64,000 nucleotides of DNA from an uncultured Collinsella sp. (GCA_934654795.1 CAKUGT010000004.1:19403-83402), one strand, 5' to 3'. Shown: positions 49,494 to 59,331, numbered from the stretch's first letter. Notes: generated from the letters alone by a model not told the origin. Numbers and translations: made by a program.

Positions 49494-51671
49494 TTAGGGG
49501 AGGAGCTTCATCGCGGCGTCGTGGGCGGCGTGCTCGTAAGCGTCGTCGAGGGGCTTGAGCGGCAGCAGGGCGGCGGCCTGTGCGTCGCCACGGCGCTCGA
49601 GGGCGTGGGCGATGAGCCAGTCGGCGAGCTCGGGGTTCTTGGGCAGCGCCGGCCCGTGCAGGTACGTGCCGATGACGCCCTTGTAGATGAGGCCCTCAAA
49701 GCCATCGTCGCCGTTGTTGCCGGTGCCCGCGACGACGGACGTTCCGAGCGGCGTGGCCTCTGCGTCGAGCAGGGTGCGGCCGCCGTGGTTCTCGAATCCC
49801 ACAAAGGGCTCGGGTGCCAGGTCGGTCTTGACGGCGACGTTGCCGATCAGGCGGTCGGAGCCGCGCACAGTCTCGGCGGCAATGACGCCCAGACCCTCAA
49901 TGCGATCCTCGCCCATGTAGTACGAACGGCCGAGCAGCTGATAGCTGCCACAGATGGCAAGCAGCGAGCCGCCATCCTCAACATAGGCCGCGACCTTATC
50001 TTTTTGGGCGAGCAGCTCGTGTGCCACGGCCAGCTGGTCGCGGTCGGAGCCGCCACCCATCATGACGATATCGGCATCGGTCAAATCAAGCGTCTCGCCC
50101 ATACGGACTTCGTCTACACGCACGGGAATGCCACGCCAGGCGCAGCGGCGCTCGAGCGCGATAACATTGCCGCCGTCACCGTAGAGGTTAAGGGCATCGG
50201 GGTACAGATAGACGATGCGCAGCGGGCGCGAAAGCTCGACCGGCGCAATATCGGTGGGGACAGCGCTACCATCGGCGCACGGTGCAGCGTGGGCGGCAAC
50301 CGTGGCCGCATCGGTGCCTTTGAGTTCGTCGAGCTCCTTGACCAGCGGCGGGAAGGCCGTGTAGTTGGCGACGGCGTAGAAGGTGTCATCGGCGGCCTCG
50401 TCTGCCACGGCGCCGATCGCCTGCGCGACGTCCGAGATAATCGCGGCATCGATGCCGGCGTACTTGAGGCGTACCTGCATGTCGTGCGCACGCGTGCCTC
50501 CGGCAAAGGCGACAAGACCCGGCGTGTCGGCGATGCGCTCGAAGTCGACATCGTAGATCCACGAGACATCGTGGCCGTCGGCATCGTTATCGTTTAGGAA
50601 GAAGGCGCAGAGCCTGCCACCTGCCGTTTTAATGGACTGGATCTGGCGATCGAAGCCCACGGGATTCTTGGCGAGGTTGGCCTCGACGGTGCGGCCGGCA
50701 ATATCCCAGCGGCCCATGCGTCCGCCGGCGGGCACATAGGCATTAAGCGTGGGCTGCAGGTGCGCCGCGTCCACGCCCAGCTCGTGCGCCGCAAAGAAGG
50801 CGGCGGCGACGTTATAGACCATGTACAGGCCGTTGTAGCGCGTGGCGATGTGCACGGCGGGCGCGTTGGCCTCGGGTCCAAAGGCCAGGTCAAAACCGTA
50901 GCCGTCGCAGCCGAGCTCCACGCCCGTCACGCGACGGACCAGCGCGGGGCGACCCCAGCCACACGAAGGGCAATGATAGGCGCCCAGCTGTCCGTACTGC
51001 ACATAGTCGTATTCCAGCGGGGCGTTGCACTGCGAGCAAAAACGCGAGTCGCTAATGCGGTCGGACTCGGTGCCCGTGGCGCCGTCGATGCCAAAGGCGA
51101 TGCTCGTGTTGGGGACGCGCGCGGCGATCGAGGCGCACAGCGGATCGTCGGCGTTGTAGATGAGCGTCGTTGCCGGAGAGAGCTCCAACGCATGGGCGAT
51201 GACGTCTTGGGTATGGTCGATCTCGCCGTAGCGGTCTAGCTGGTCGCGGAACAGGTTGAGCAGCACAAAGTACGTCGGTTTGAGCTTGGGCAGAACGCGT
51301 ACGGTGTAGAGCTCGTCGCACTCAAAAACGCCCACGCGCTTGCCGCTGCTGGTGTGCTTAAGGCCGCCGCGGGCCTCGAGCAGAGCACCCACCACACCAG
51401 GCTCCATATTGTTGCCGGCACGGTTGCACACCACGGTAGCGCCGCTGGCAGCAACGGCGTCAGCGATGAGGTTGGAGGTGGTGGTCTTGCCGTTAGTACC
51501 GGTAATCACCACGCTGCGGTCGACAAGGCCGGCGAGGTCGCTCAGCAACTCGGGGTCGATCTTCATGGCGATGCGGCCGGGGAGTACGCCGCCCTGGCGC
51601 TTAAGGATAGAGCGCAGTCCCCAGCGAGCGATATCGCTCGAGGTGCAGGCAAGAGATGAGCGGAGGTTCAT
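49494..51671 (-). CDS. murT: MurT-GatD fusion: lipid II isoglutaminyl synthase
   Basis: One 725-residue chain carrying both subunits of the enzyme that amidates the D-glutamate of lipid II. Residues 1-460 are MurT, a Mur-ligase-like ATPase with ITGTNGKTTT (about 55-64) and a zinc ribbon CSQC...CPSC (about 210-235). A linker of about 25 residues follows. Residues about 485-725 are GatD, a class I glutaminase with the nucleophile Cys in LLAICGSYQLLG and the His in GTYLHGPALPKNP. The two are usually separate adjacent genes of about 437 and 243 residues. Two helical-repeat genes precede it on the same strand. Confidence 0.9.
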   Translation of the reverse strand: MNLRSSLACTSSDIARWGLRSILKRQGGVLPGRIAMKIDPELLSDLAGLVDRSVVITGTNGKTTTSNLIADAVAASGATVVCNRAGNNMEPGVVGALLEARGGLKHTSSGKRVGVFECDELYTVRVLPKLKPTYFVLLNLFRDQLDRYGEIDHTQDVIAHALELSPATTLIYNADDPLCASIAARVPNTSIAFGIDGATGTESDRISDSRFCSQCNAPLEYDYVQYGQLGAYHCPSCGWGRPALVRRVTGVELGCDGYGFDLAFGPEANAPAVHIATRYNGLYMVYNVAAAFFAAHELGVDAAHLQPTLNAYVPAGGRMGRWDIAGRTVEANLAKNPVGFDRQIQSIKTAGGRLCAFFLNDNDADGHDVSWIYDVDFERIADTPGLVAFAGGTRAHDMQVRLKYAGIDAAIISDVAQAIGAVADEAADDTFYAVANYTAFPPLVKELDELKGTDAATVAAHAAPCADGSAVPTDIAPVELSRPLRIVYLYPDALNLYGDGGNVIALERRCAWRGIPVRVDEVRMGETLDLTDADIVMMGGGSDRDQLAVAHELLAQKDKVAAYVEDGGSLLAICGSYQLLGRSYYMGEDRIEGLGVIAAETVRGSDRLIGNVAVKTDLAPEPFVGFENHGGRTLLDAEATPLGTSVVAGTGNNGDDGFEGLIYKGVIGTYLHGPALPKNPELADWLIAHALERRGDAQAAALLPLKPLDDAYEHAAHDAAMKLLP

Positions 51672-51716
51672 GAAGTCGTTCCTAACGTGAATGACATGGT
51701 CGGGGCGATCGCGTCG

Positions 51717-52760
51717 CTAAAAGCCGTAGCGGCGCGCAAATTCCTGGGCGAGCTGCGATACATCTTCGCAGGCGTTGGCCCAGGGGGCAAAGTCGGGGGT
51801 GTCCGAGATAATGCCGTCGGCCTCCCAAACTGCCTGGTGCGAAAGGTCCCAGGGGTCGCGCGGCTCGGGTCGGCAGGGAAGATACGGCGTCTGGTACATG
51901 GGGTTTAGCAAGAAGAACGCGCCACCCTCGCAACGGTTAGCGAACTCACGCAGCGCACGCACCGCCGGACGCATCTTGTTCGTTTTGAACAAGAGGATCG
52001 TGCGGGCGAGCAGGTACCAAGGAGAGTTTTCGAGTGCGTCTGCCCCCATCTGCTCCTCGAGCTGGTGGGCCAGGGCAAAAAAGCCGTCCTGGTCTTCCAG
52101 GCGGGCGAGGGCGAGCAGCACGGTGTCGGCGGCTCGGGTGGGATAGCCTTCCGCCTTAAGAACACGGCGAGCATAGTTGGCGGCGGCGCGGTAACGAGCG
52201 CTCGCCATGCACAGCTGCGAGATGGCCTCGAGTGTGTGAAGCCACCCGATAAGCGCCGGCTCGCTCACGGTGAGATTTGCCGCCGTCACACCGTCGGCCA
52301 AAACATTATTGGCCCAGTAGTGCGGGGCCTCCATATCAAACCCGGGCACGCTCTGTTGCAGGTAGTCGGCCGTGCTCGTCTCGAGCTTCATCAGGTCGCC
52401 CAGGCAGGCGTCGACGGGCGTGTCCGCCAAAATGATGGCGAGCAGCTGGGCATCGACGGCCAGCGCATCGATGCGGACGATCTTGAGCAGCTCATCACGC
52501 ATATCGTCGAACAGGCGGTTGCGCGTCTGTTCGAACTCCTCGTCGCTGCCCATGTCCTCAATGCGATGGAGCTCGTCGAGCAGGTGGCGATGAACACCGG
52601 CATAGGACAGCAGCGCTTGGGCATGCTCGGTCTGCGCATACTTTTGAGGGTTTGCGCTTATGTCGTTATGGACAAGCTCGCGTGCTGCATCGGTGAGCTC
52701 GGGGTGCGATGCCAAGTAGGTGCGCTCCAGGTAGGCAGGGATGTAGACGCTCGGATCCAT
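51717..52760 (-). CDS. TPR-like helical-repeat protein, function unknown
   Basis: A 347-residue soluble, acidic protein of helical hairpins; alternating Ala/Leu-rich helices (YRAAANYARRVLKAEGYPTRAADTVLLALARLED) resemble tetratricopeptide repeats. No enzyme motif or signal peptide is visible. Its ATG overlaps the stop of the preceding gene by one base and it ends 45 bases before the MurT-GatD start, so the three are likely cotranscribed. It may be a distant relative of its upstream neighbour. Function is unknown. Confidence 0.75.
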   Translation of the reverse strand: MDPSVYIPAYLERTYLASHPELTDAARELVHNDISANPQKYAQTEHAQALLSYAGVHRHLLDELHRIEDMGSDEEFEQTRNRLFDDMRDELLKIVRIDALAVDAQLLAIILADTPVDACLGDLMKLETSTADYLQQSVPGFDMEAPHYWANNVLADGVTAANLTVSEPALIGWLHTLEAISQLCMASARYRAAANYARRVLKAEGYPTRAADTVLLALARLEDQDGFFALAHQLEEQMGADALENSPWYLLARTILLFKTNKMRPAVRALREFANRCEGGAFFLLNPMYQTPYLPCRPEPRDPWDLSHQAVWEADGIISDTPDFAPWANACEDVSQLAQEFARRYGF

Positions 52761-53836
52761 TAGAGGTCCCCTCCCTTAAACGGCAGCCCCTGCTCGGCCG
52801 CGCGCAGGATACGCTCGTCGATCTGGGAGCGCACGATGTCGTTGGTGGCGACCCAGGCAGCAAAGCTGGCGTTATCGGGGGCACCCAGGCCCTCCTGCAA
52901 CACCGGCGTCGCCTCGGACAGGGCAAGGACCAGCTCGTCGGTGGAGCCCACGCCCACGTTGACACGGGCAAAGACGCCATCGGGAAACTCGGTTTGGAAG
53001 TAGAGCGCCTCGGCTGCGTGCGGGCACGAGCGCGCAAGGATGCGCAGGTAGTGCCCGGCACCCTCGTAGTCCAGCTCGCGCCAGGCAGCGCTCATCAGCG
53101 CGATGAGCGTCCACGGGTCCAAGTCACGTTCCGCATCCTTGGGACGACGGCGCAGTGGCGTGTTGGCGAGATAGGGGACGGAGTGGGCAGAGCGAAAGTG
53201 CTTGAGCTCCTCAGCGGGGTATTCGAGCTTTGCCATGGCGAGCATTGCGGTGTGGCGGACGCCGGCAGGATCGTTGGGGGCAAAGTCCAAGCTGCGATTT
53301 GCGGCTTCGAGCGACATGCGGTAGCGGCCGCTAATGAGCGCGCGCGATGCCAAGGCGGCAAGCCAGCGCAGATAGGGACGGCGGGTCAGGTCGCCTGCGG
53401 CCTCGCGATCGTAGGGGTCCTGCGCCGAGGCAATCTTGAGCGCCAGATCGTGCTCCACCTCGTCGCACTTGGACACCAGATACTGCACGTATTCCTCGTT
53501 GGATTCGGCGGTGAGCGCCGTCAGCATGCGCTGGGCATCCCAGTTAGCCGGATCGAGCGCGGCTGCCTCGCGGAGCATGTTCTCGGCCGCGGCTTCTTCT
53601 TGCTCTGCCTGGGCGTCGTCGGGGATAAAGGGGATGCGGTAGTCGACAGCCTCGACCACCTTGGCAATGAGGTGCCCGGCGCGGTCGCGGTCGTGCACGA
53701 TGAGCGGTGCAGGGTTGCGGGTGAATTGTTCCATCAGACGCTCTACGGCGGCACCGTCGGTGAGTGGGATATTGTCGCGGCGCAAGGCCTCAAGAACGAG
53801 GCGATGGCAATCCTCTTGAATGGGATCGAATGCCAT
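52760..53836 (-). CDS. TPR-like helical-repeat protein, function unknown
   Basis: A 358-residue soluble protein with helical-repeat character (AAENMLREAAALDPANWDAQRM and SLEAANRSLDFAPNDPAGVR are TPR-like). The ATG at 53836 has AAAGGAGG four bases upstream. It leads a three-gene minus-strand unit with a second helical-repeat protein and MurT-GatD. A scaffold or regulator of wall amidation is a guess from position alone. Confidence 0.75.
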   Translation of the reverse strand: MAFDPIQEDCHRLVLEALRRDNIPLTDGAAVERLMEQFTRNPAPLIVHDRDRAGHLIAKVVEAVDYRIPFIPDDAQAEQEEAAAENMLREAAALDPANWDAQRMLTALTAESNEEYVQYLVSKCDEVEHDLALKIASAQDPYDREAAGDLTRRPYLRWLAALASRALISGRYRMSLEAANRSLDFAPNDPAGVRHTAMLAMAKLEYPAEELKHFRSAHSVPYLANTPLRRRPKDAERDLDPWTLIALMSAAWRELDYEGAGHYLRILARSCPHAAEALYFQTEFPDGVFARVNVGVGSTDELVLALSEATPVLQEGLGAPDNASFAAWVATNDIVRSQIDERILRAAEQGLPFKGGDL

Positions 53837-54336
53837 GGGGCCTCCTTTGCTGCGGTTAGGGTTCAAATGTCTCTATATAAGGTTCTAGTTTACCCGCATG
53901 TGGCACACCGGGGGTACCGCACTTGGACTTGCACCTTTGCACCACGAAGACGGATGTCGCACAAATGTCGGCACCTTGGACGACCGAGTGGTATCACGGT
54001 GCCGCAAACGGTCGATATTTGGCGGCGAACGGTGCATATTTTGGAGGGGCACCGTCCTGCCCGAGATATGTAGTCAACCTTGATAAAACGTTTGCCCAGC
54101 TTGGGGGTATGGATGCCACACAAGGGTCTTCGGGGATAGAAAAAACGTTTCATCATTGGCGGCTTTAGGTGAATAACTGACCAACCAGAACGGTAAAATA
54201 GTGTTTGTCTGAGCGTTGAGACGTTTAGACATCGCGCATTGTCATCGCCGGCAACGCGCAAAACGGTCCTAACGGAGCCAATCGGGTGCTCCGTTATATA
54301 CACAAGTCTAAGAGGGGCTTGTTTAGGAGGCACAGT
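53837..54336. promoter_or_regulatory. Intergenic control region between divergent units
   Basis: About 500 bases without a supported gene. CACCG/CGGTG-type words recur near 53990-54050. A TAACGGAGC/GCTCCGTTA hairpin lies at about 54271-54296, just before the dehydrogenase ribosome site, and TAAAAT near 54195 could be a -10 box. No riboswitch was recognised. Confidence 0.35.
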
Positions 54337-55560
54337 ATGGGACGTTTTACCAATCCTCGCGATCTGTACTTTGGTGAGGGCGCTCGCCACGAGGTGAAGA
54401 ACCTCAAGGGCAAGAAGGCCATCATCGTTTCTGGCGGCAGCTCTATGCGCCGCGGCGGGTTCCTGCAGGACGTTGAGGCCGACCTCAAAGAGGCCGGCAT
54501 GGAGGTCAAGCTGTTCGAGGGCGTCGAGTCCGACCCGTCCATCGAGACGGTCATGAAGGGCGCCGAGGCCATGCGCGAGTTCGAGCCCGACTGGATTATC
54601 GCCATCGGCGGCGGCTCGCCCATCGATGCCGCTAAGGCCATGTGGGTCTTCTACGAGTATCCCGAGGAGTCCTTCGACAACATCATCCAGCCGTTCAGCT
54701 TCCCCGAGCTGCGCCAGAAGGCTCATTTCTGCGCCATCTCCTCTACCTCCGGCACCGCTACCGAGGTCACCGCGTTCTCCGTCATTACCGACTACGCTAA
54801 GGGCATCAAGTACCCGCTGGCCGACTTCAACATCACCCCTGATGTCGCCATCGTCGACCCCGAGCTCACCTACACCATGCCCGCCAAGCTGTGCGCTCAC
54901 ACCGGCATGGATGCTCTGACCCACTGCATGGAGGCCTACGTTTCCACCTTCGCCTCTATGTTCACCGACGCCAACGCTCTGCACGGCATCCGCGAGATCG
55001 TCGAGTGGCTGCCCAAGTCCTATGCTGGCGACCATGAGGCCCGTCAGCACATGCATGAGGCTCAGTGCATCGCCGGCATCGCCTTCTCCTCGGGCCTGCT
55101 GGGCATCGTTCACTCCATGGCTCACAAGACCGGTGCAGCCTTCGAGAACGGCCACATCATCCACGGTGCTGCTAACGCCATGTACCTGGGCAAGGTCATC
55201 CAGTGGAACTCCAAGGATCCCCGTGCTGCCGAGCGCTACGCTTATGTGGCCAAGGAGATCCTGCACCTTCCCGGCGAGACCAACGAGGAGCTCATCGCTG
55301 CGCTCGTCCAGAAGATTCGCGACCTCAACGACCAGCTCAACATTCCGCAGTCCATCAAGGATTACGCGAATGGTGGCGTGAAGGTCGACGCCGAGAACCC
55401 GCAGATGGTTTCCGAGGAGGAGTTCCTCGCCAAGCTGCCCGAGATCGCCGCGAACGCCGAGACCGACGCCTGCACGCCCGAGAACCCGCGTGAGACCAAG
55501 GCTGCCGACTTCGAGAAGATCCTCAAGGCCTGCTACTACGACACCGACATCGATTTCTAA
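54337..55560 (+). CDS. Iron-containing alcohol dehydrogenase
   Basis: A 407-residue NAD(P)-dependent group III alcohol dehydrogenase. The nucleotide loop IIAIGGGSPIDAAKAM (about 87-102), the family segment SGTATEVTAFSVI, and metal ligands Asp and His in the region ITPDVAIVDPEL ... HTGMDALTHCMEAY ... GIVHSMAHKTG ... ENGHIIHGAANA are present. The ATG at 54337 follows AGGAGG by six bases. Butanol-type dehydrogenase activity is plausible; the true substrate is unknown. It is the first of three dehydrogenases in a row, with its own terminator. Confidence 0.9.
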   Translation: MGRFTNPRDLYFGEGARHEVKNLKGKKAIIVSGGSSMRRGGFLQDVEADLKEAGMEVKLFEGVESDPSIETVMKGAEAMREFEPDWIIAIGGGSPIDAAKAMWVFYEYPEESFDNIIQPFSFPELRQKAHFCAISSTSGTATEVTAFSVITDYAKGIKYPLADFNITPDVAIVDPELTYTMPAKLCAHTGMDALTHCMEAYVSTFASMFTDANALHGIREIVEWLPKSYAGDHEARQHMHEAQCIAGIAFSSGLLGIVHSMAHKTGAAFENGHIIHGAANAMYLGKVIQWNSKDPRAAERYAYVAKEILHLPGETNEELIAALVQKIRDLNDQLNIPQSIKDYANGGVKVDAENPQMVSEEEFLAKLPEIAANAETDACTPENPRETKAADFEKILKACYYDTDIDF

Positions 55561-55582
55561 TCGACTCTTGTTATCGTAACGA

Positions 55583-55625
55583 GGGGCTCCGCACGTATCT
55601 GTACGGAGCCCCTTTCTTTTTTTCT
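55583..55625 (+). terminator. Intrinsic terminator after the alcohol dehydrogenase
   Basis: GGGGCTCCG and CGGAGCCCC stem followed by TTTCTTTTTTT. Confidence 0.92.
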
Positions 55626-55644
55626 TTTAGAGAATGGGATAGTT

Positions 55645-56745
55645 ATGGCTGCAATTTTCAATAGCCCCAGCAAGTACATCCAGGGTCCGGACGAGCTCGC
55701 CAAGCTCGGCTCCTATGTCGAGCCGCTCGGCGCTAAGGCCCTCGTCATCGTGACGCCTTCGGGCAAGAAGCGCGTCGGTGCCAAGATCGAGGGCGGCTTT
55801 GCCGAGGCTAAGTCCGAGCTGCTGTTTGAGGACTTTAACGGCGAGTGCTCCAAGGGCGAGGTTGATCGCCTGGTTGCGCTCGCTCGCGACAACGGTTGCG
55901 ACATCATCGTCGGCGTCGGTGGCGGCAAGATCCTCGACACCGCGAAGGCCGTCGCCTATTACCTGGAGTCCCCGGTTATCATTTGCCCCACCATTGCTTC
56001 GACCGACGCCCCGTGTTCGGCGCTTTCGGTGCTCTACACCGACGATGGCCAGTTCGATAAATATCTCTTCCTTAAGGCAAACCCCAACATTGTCCTGATG
56101 GATACGACGGTTATCGCGGCGAGCCCGGTGCGCCTGACGGTTTCCGGTATGGGCGATGCGCTCGCAACCTACTTTGAGGCCCAGGCGACGCATGATGCCG
56201 ACGGTGGCACCTGCGCTGGCGGCAAGGGCGGCATGGCCGGTCTGGCGCTCGCCAAGCTCTGCTACGAGACGCTTATGGCCGATGGCGTCAAGGCCAAGGT
56301 CGCGCTGGAGAAGGGTGCGCTCACGCCTGCAGTCGAGCATATCATCGAGGCCAATACGCTGCTTTCGGGCATTGGCTTTGAGAGCTCGGGCCTTGCTGCT
56401 GCTCATGCCATCCACAATGGCCTGACGATGCTGCCCGAGTGCCACGGCATGTATCACGGCGAGAAGGTCGCCTTTGGCACCATCGTCCAGCTGGTACTCG
56501 AGGATGCTCCGACTGAGAAACTCGAGGAAGTCTTGGGCTTCTGCATTGAGCTGGGCCTGCCGGTCACGATGAAGGAACTTGGCGTTGCCGAGCTTACACG
56601 CGAGCAGGCCATGATTGTTGCCGAGGCCGCCTGCGCGCCCGATGACACCATGTGCAACATGCCGTTTGAGGTGACGCCCGAGATGGTCGCAAACGCCATT
56701 CTGGGTGCCGACGCGCTGGGTCACTACTATCTCATGGATGAGTAA
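55645..56745 (+). CDS. gldA: Glycerol dehydrogenase (GldA/DhaD family)
   Basis: A 366-residue NAD-dependent glycerol dehydrogenase. IIVGVGGGKILDTAKAV (about 89-105) binds NAD. Metal ligands are the Asp of GMGDALATYFEA (about 170), the His of GLAAAHAIHNG (about 253) and the His of MYHGEKVAFG (about 270). The length matches the family. It converts glycerol to dihydroxyacetone or the reverse. The ribosome site is modest. It lies between two terminators and so seems to be its own transcript. Confidence 0.9.
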   Translation: MAAIFNSPSKYIQGPDELAKLGSYVEPLGAKALVIVTPSGKKRVGAKIEGGFAEAKSELLFEDFNGECSKGEVDRLVALARDNGCDIIVGVGGGKILDTAKAVAYYLESPVIICPTIASTDAPCSALSVLYTDDGQFDKYLFLKANPNIVLMDTTVIAASPVRLTVSGMGDALATYFEAQATHDADGGTCAGGKGGMAGLALAKLCYETLMADGVKAKVALEKGALTPAVEHIIEANTLLSGIGFESSGLAAAHAIHNGLTMLPECHGMYHGEKVAFGTIVQLVLEDAPTEKLEEVLGFCIELGLPVTMKELGVAELTREQAMIVAEAACAPDDTMCNMPFEVTPEMVANAILGADALGHYYLMDE

Positions 56746-56759
56746 ATCAAGCTAAGGAA

Positions 56760-56793
56760 GGGGCAAAGCCAACAGATGGCTTTGCCCCTTTTT
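56760..56793 (+). terminator. Intrinsic terminator after gldA
   Basis: GGGGCAAAGCC, loop AACAGAT, GGCTTTGCCCC and TTTTT, about 15 bases after the stop. Confidence 0.92.
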
Positions 56794-56858
56794 GCTATGG
56801 TGCAAAGGGGCAAGGTTACTTTGCACCAATCGTTGTTTGATGAAGGGCGGATTCTCGT

Positions 56859-57926
56859 ATGACGCTTCCTATGGTTTACGGCGGTCCCGGCCGGTATGTT
56901 CAGGGGCCGGGCGAACTGTCGCGTCAAGGCAGGTATTTGTCATGGTTGGGCTGCGCTGCCTATGTCTTGTTTGACCAGGGCACCGAGGATCGGCTGTGCA
57001 GGCAGATCGTCGATGGATTTCTGGACGACGATCTAAGCGAGCCGTTCTTTAAGATTTATAACGGTCCGTGTACGGAAGAGGCCGTTGTCGGAATGGCTCA
57101 GGAAGCCCAGGCCGAGTATTGCGACATGGTGGTGGGCATTGGCGGCGGCAAGATGCTCGATATCGCCAAGGCAGTAGCGTTTTATGCTGAGCTGCCGTTG
57201 TGTGTATGCCCCACGGCGGCTTCGATGGACGGCCCGTGCAGTGCGATTTCGGTGCTGTATCACGAGGATGGGTCGTTCGACCGCTACCTGATGCTCGAGA
57301 AGAATCCAGACCTGGTCGTGGTCGATACCAACGTGGTCGCGTCAGCCCCGCTGCGTATGACGGTCGCTGGTATGGGCGATGCGCTGGCAACGTACTTCGA
57401 GGCGCGTTCGTGCGCCTCGGCGCACGGCGCCAACGAGCACGGTGGCGCGCCGGGGCACTTGGCCCTGGTTGCGGCTCGTGCCTGCTACGACACACTTATG
57501 GAGTGCGGTGTCGCTGCCAAGCGCGATCTCAAAAAGGGCCGTATATCGCCGGCGGTTGAGCGCCTGATCGAGTGCAATATTCTGCTCTCGGGCGTCGGCT
57601 TTGAGAGCGGCGGCCTGGCGTTGGCACATGCCATCGCCAACGGTCTGACGATTCTGCCCGAGTGCAAGGCCATGCATGGTGAAGCCGTGGCATTTGGCCT
57701 AGTGGTCCAGCTTCGTTTGGAGCGTGCACCCGAGCTTGATCAGGTTCTCGAGTTTTGCCAGCGCGTCGGTCTGCCGACGACGCTCGAGGAGCTGGGCCTT
57801 GGCGAGATTTCCGATGCCGACCTGATGAGCGTTGCGGATGCGGCCTTTAGAAACGAACGCAATATGGCCAACGAGCAGGCCAAGGTGACCAAACAAAAGC
57901 TCGTGCAGCTCATGCGCGAGGCATAG
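56859..57926 (+). CDS. Glycerol dehydrogenase paralogue
   Basis: A 355-residue relative of the preceding gldA product with the same layout: VVGIGGGKMLDIAKAVAF for NAD, and metal ligands in GMGDALATYFEA, GLALAHAIANG and AMHGEAVAFG. An added C-terminal basic tail ends LVQLMREA. It has more Arg and Cys and less even similarity than a recent duplicate would show. It could act on a different polyol. The ATG at 56859 follows GAAGGG at a longish distance. Confidence 0.85.
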   Translation: MTLPMVYGGPGRYVQGPGELSRQGRYLSWLGCAAYVLFDQGTEDRLCRQIVDGFLDDDLSEPFFKIYNGPCTEEAVVGMAQEAQAEYCDMVVGIGGGKMLDIAKAVAFYAELPLCVCPTAASMDGPCSAISVLYHEDGSFDRYLMLEKNPDLVVVDTNVVASAPLRMTVAGMGDALATYFEARSCASAHGANEHGGAPGHLALVAARACYDTLMECGVAAKRDLKKGRISPAVERLIECNILLSGVGFESGGLALAHAIANGLTILPECKAMHGEAVAFGLVVQLRLERAPELDQVLEFCQRVGLPTTLEELGLGEISDADLMSVADAAFRNERNMANEQAKVTKQKLVQLMREA

Positions 57927-58077
57927 TTTGGCGCTTGATCGACCTTGTGCAATCGAGGCGGCGATAGGCCATGGGCTATTTGCCTCAAAGGTGCTCCGCG
58001 TGTAATTTGCCCGAGGCGTGGGCTGATAGCGTATCATTATCTCTTGCTTGTTTGCACTGCTCAGGGAGGGGCCGCGC

Positions 58078-59331
58078 ATGGCGCAGGAACACGATCTGTT
58101 TGATGACATTATCGAGATCAGCAAGGGTTTCGACTTTCTTAAAAACCCGCTTGGCGGTGTGACCGATGCACTCGATCCATCGGCGCCGCAGTGGAATCCT
58201 GCCGACTACAAGGAGCGTCCGCGCGGCAACACCATTCCGTGCTTGACCTGCAAAAACGAAAAGAGCGGCTGCACCGCGTGCATGGACGTGTGCCCGGTCA
58301 ACGCTATCGAGGTCGAGGAAGACGCCATCGAGATTCTCGACTCCTGTCGCAAGTGCGGCCTGTGCGCCGCTGCCTGTCCGACCGAGGCGATCATCTCGCC
58401 GCGCCTGGCGCCCAAAAACCTGTATGACGACATTGTCTCGGCAGCTACGAGCCACGAGACCGCCTACGTCACCTGCACGCGCGCCCTTAAGCGCATGCCG
58501 CGCGAGAACGAGGTCGTCGTTGCCTGCGTGGGCGATATTACGGCCGAGACCTGGTTCTCGGTACTGGCGGACTATCCCAACGTGAGCGTGTACCTGCCGT
58601 TGGGCGTGTGCGATAAGTGCCGCAACACCGGTGGCGAGGATATTCTGGGCGAGGCCATCGCCACTGCCGAGGAGTGGGCCGGTACGGGCATGGGCCTGGA
58701 GGTCGACCCCAAGAGCCTCAAATGTCATAAGCGCCGCGAGTACGAGCGCAAGGAGTACATGGATAAGATTGCCCGCACCACGGGCCTTACCGTGACCAAG
58801 CTCAACCCGGCGACGGCGGCGCTGGCCTCGGTGACGCAAAAGCTCAAGGCCCACCGCCATCAGATTACCCAGCTCGAGCGTACGCTCAACACCATGTGCG
58901 GCACCACGACGGCCAAACGTCGCCGCACGCTTACGCACGGGCGCCAGTTGGTACTCTCGACGCTGCAAAACCATCCCGAGCTTGCCCAGAACATGCAGGT
59001 GAGCACGCCGGAATGCGATTTTGACAAGTGCACGTCGTGCGGCGAGTGCGTCAGCGTGTGCCCCACGTTTGCCTGCGATCTGGTGGGAAGCGGGCGCTTT
59101 GCACTGGAGTCCACGTATTGCCTGGGTTGCGGAGCCTGCGTCAAGGTGTGCCCCGAGCATGCGCTCAAGCTGGTTGAACATGATGCATCCAACCTGGTCG
59201 TCGTCGATCCCGAGGCCGAGGAAAAGGCCGCCCAGAAGGCGAAGGCTCACGAAGAAGCTGAGAAAGTCAAGGCCGAGGCGAAGGCCAAGCTCGACAAGAT
59301 GCTCGACCAGGTGGAAAAGCTCGCGGACTAG
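58078..59331 (+). CDS. 4Fe-4S polyferredoxin-type protein
   Basis: A 417-residue protein with two pairs of iron-sulfur motifs. The N-terminal pair is CLTCKNEKSGCTACMDVCP and CRKCGLCAAACP; the C-terminal pair is CDFDKCTSCGECVSVCP and CLGCGACVKVCP. A central region with a further CDKCRNTG follows the first pair, and the tail is a charged Lys/Glu/Ala-rich coiled coil. No signal peptide is seen. It would carry electrons in the cytosol; its partner is not in the window. The ATG at 58078 follows GGGAGGGG. It follows the dehydrogenases but may be separate. Confidence 0.85.
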   Translation: MAQEHDLFDDIIEISKGFDFLKNPLGGVTDALDPSAPQWNPADYKERPRGNTIPCLTCKNEKSGCTACMDVCPVNAIEVEEDAIEILDSCRKCGLCAAACPTEAIISPRLAPKNLYDDIVSAATSHETAYVTCTRALKRMPRENEVVVACVGDITAETWFSVLADYPNVSVYLPLGVCDKCRNTGGEDILGEAIATAEEWAGTGMGLEVDPKSLKCHKRREYERKEYMDKIARTTGLTVTKLNPATAALASVTQKLKAHRHQITQLERTLNTMCGTTTAKRRRTLTHGRQLVLSTLQNHPELAQNMQVSTPECDFDKCTSCGECVSVCPTFACDLVGSGRFALESTYCLGCGACVKVCPEHALKLVEHDASNLVVVDPEAEEKAAQKAKAHEEAEKVKAEAKAKLDKMLDQVEKLAD

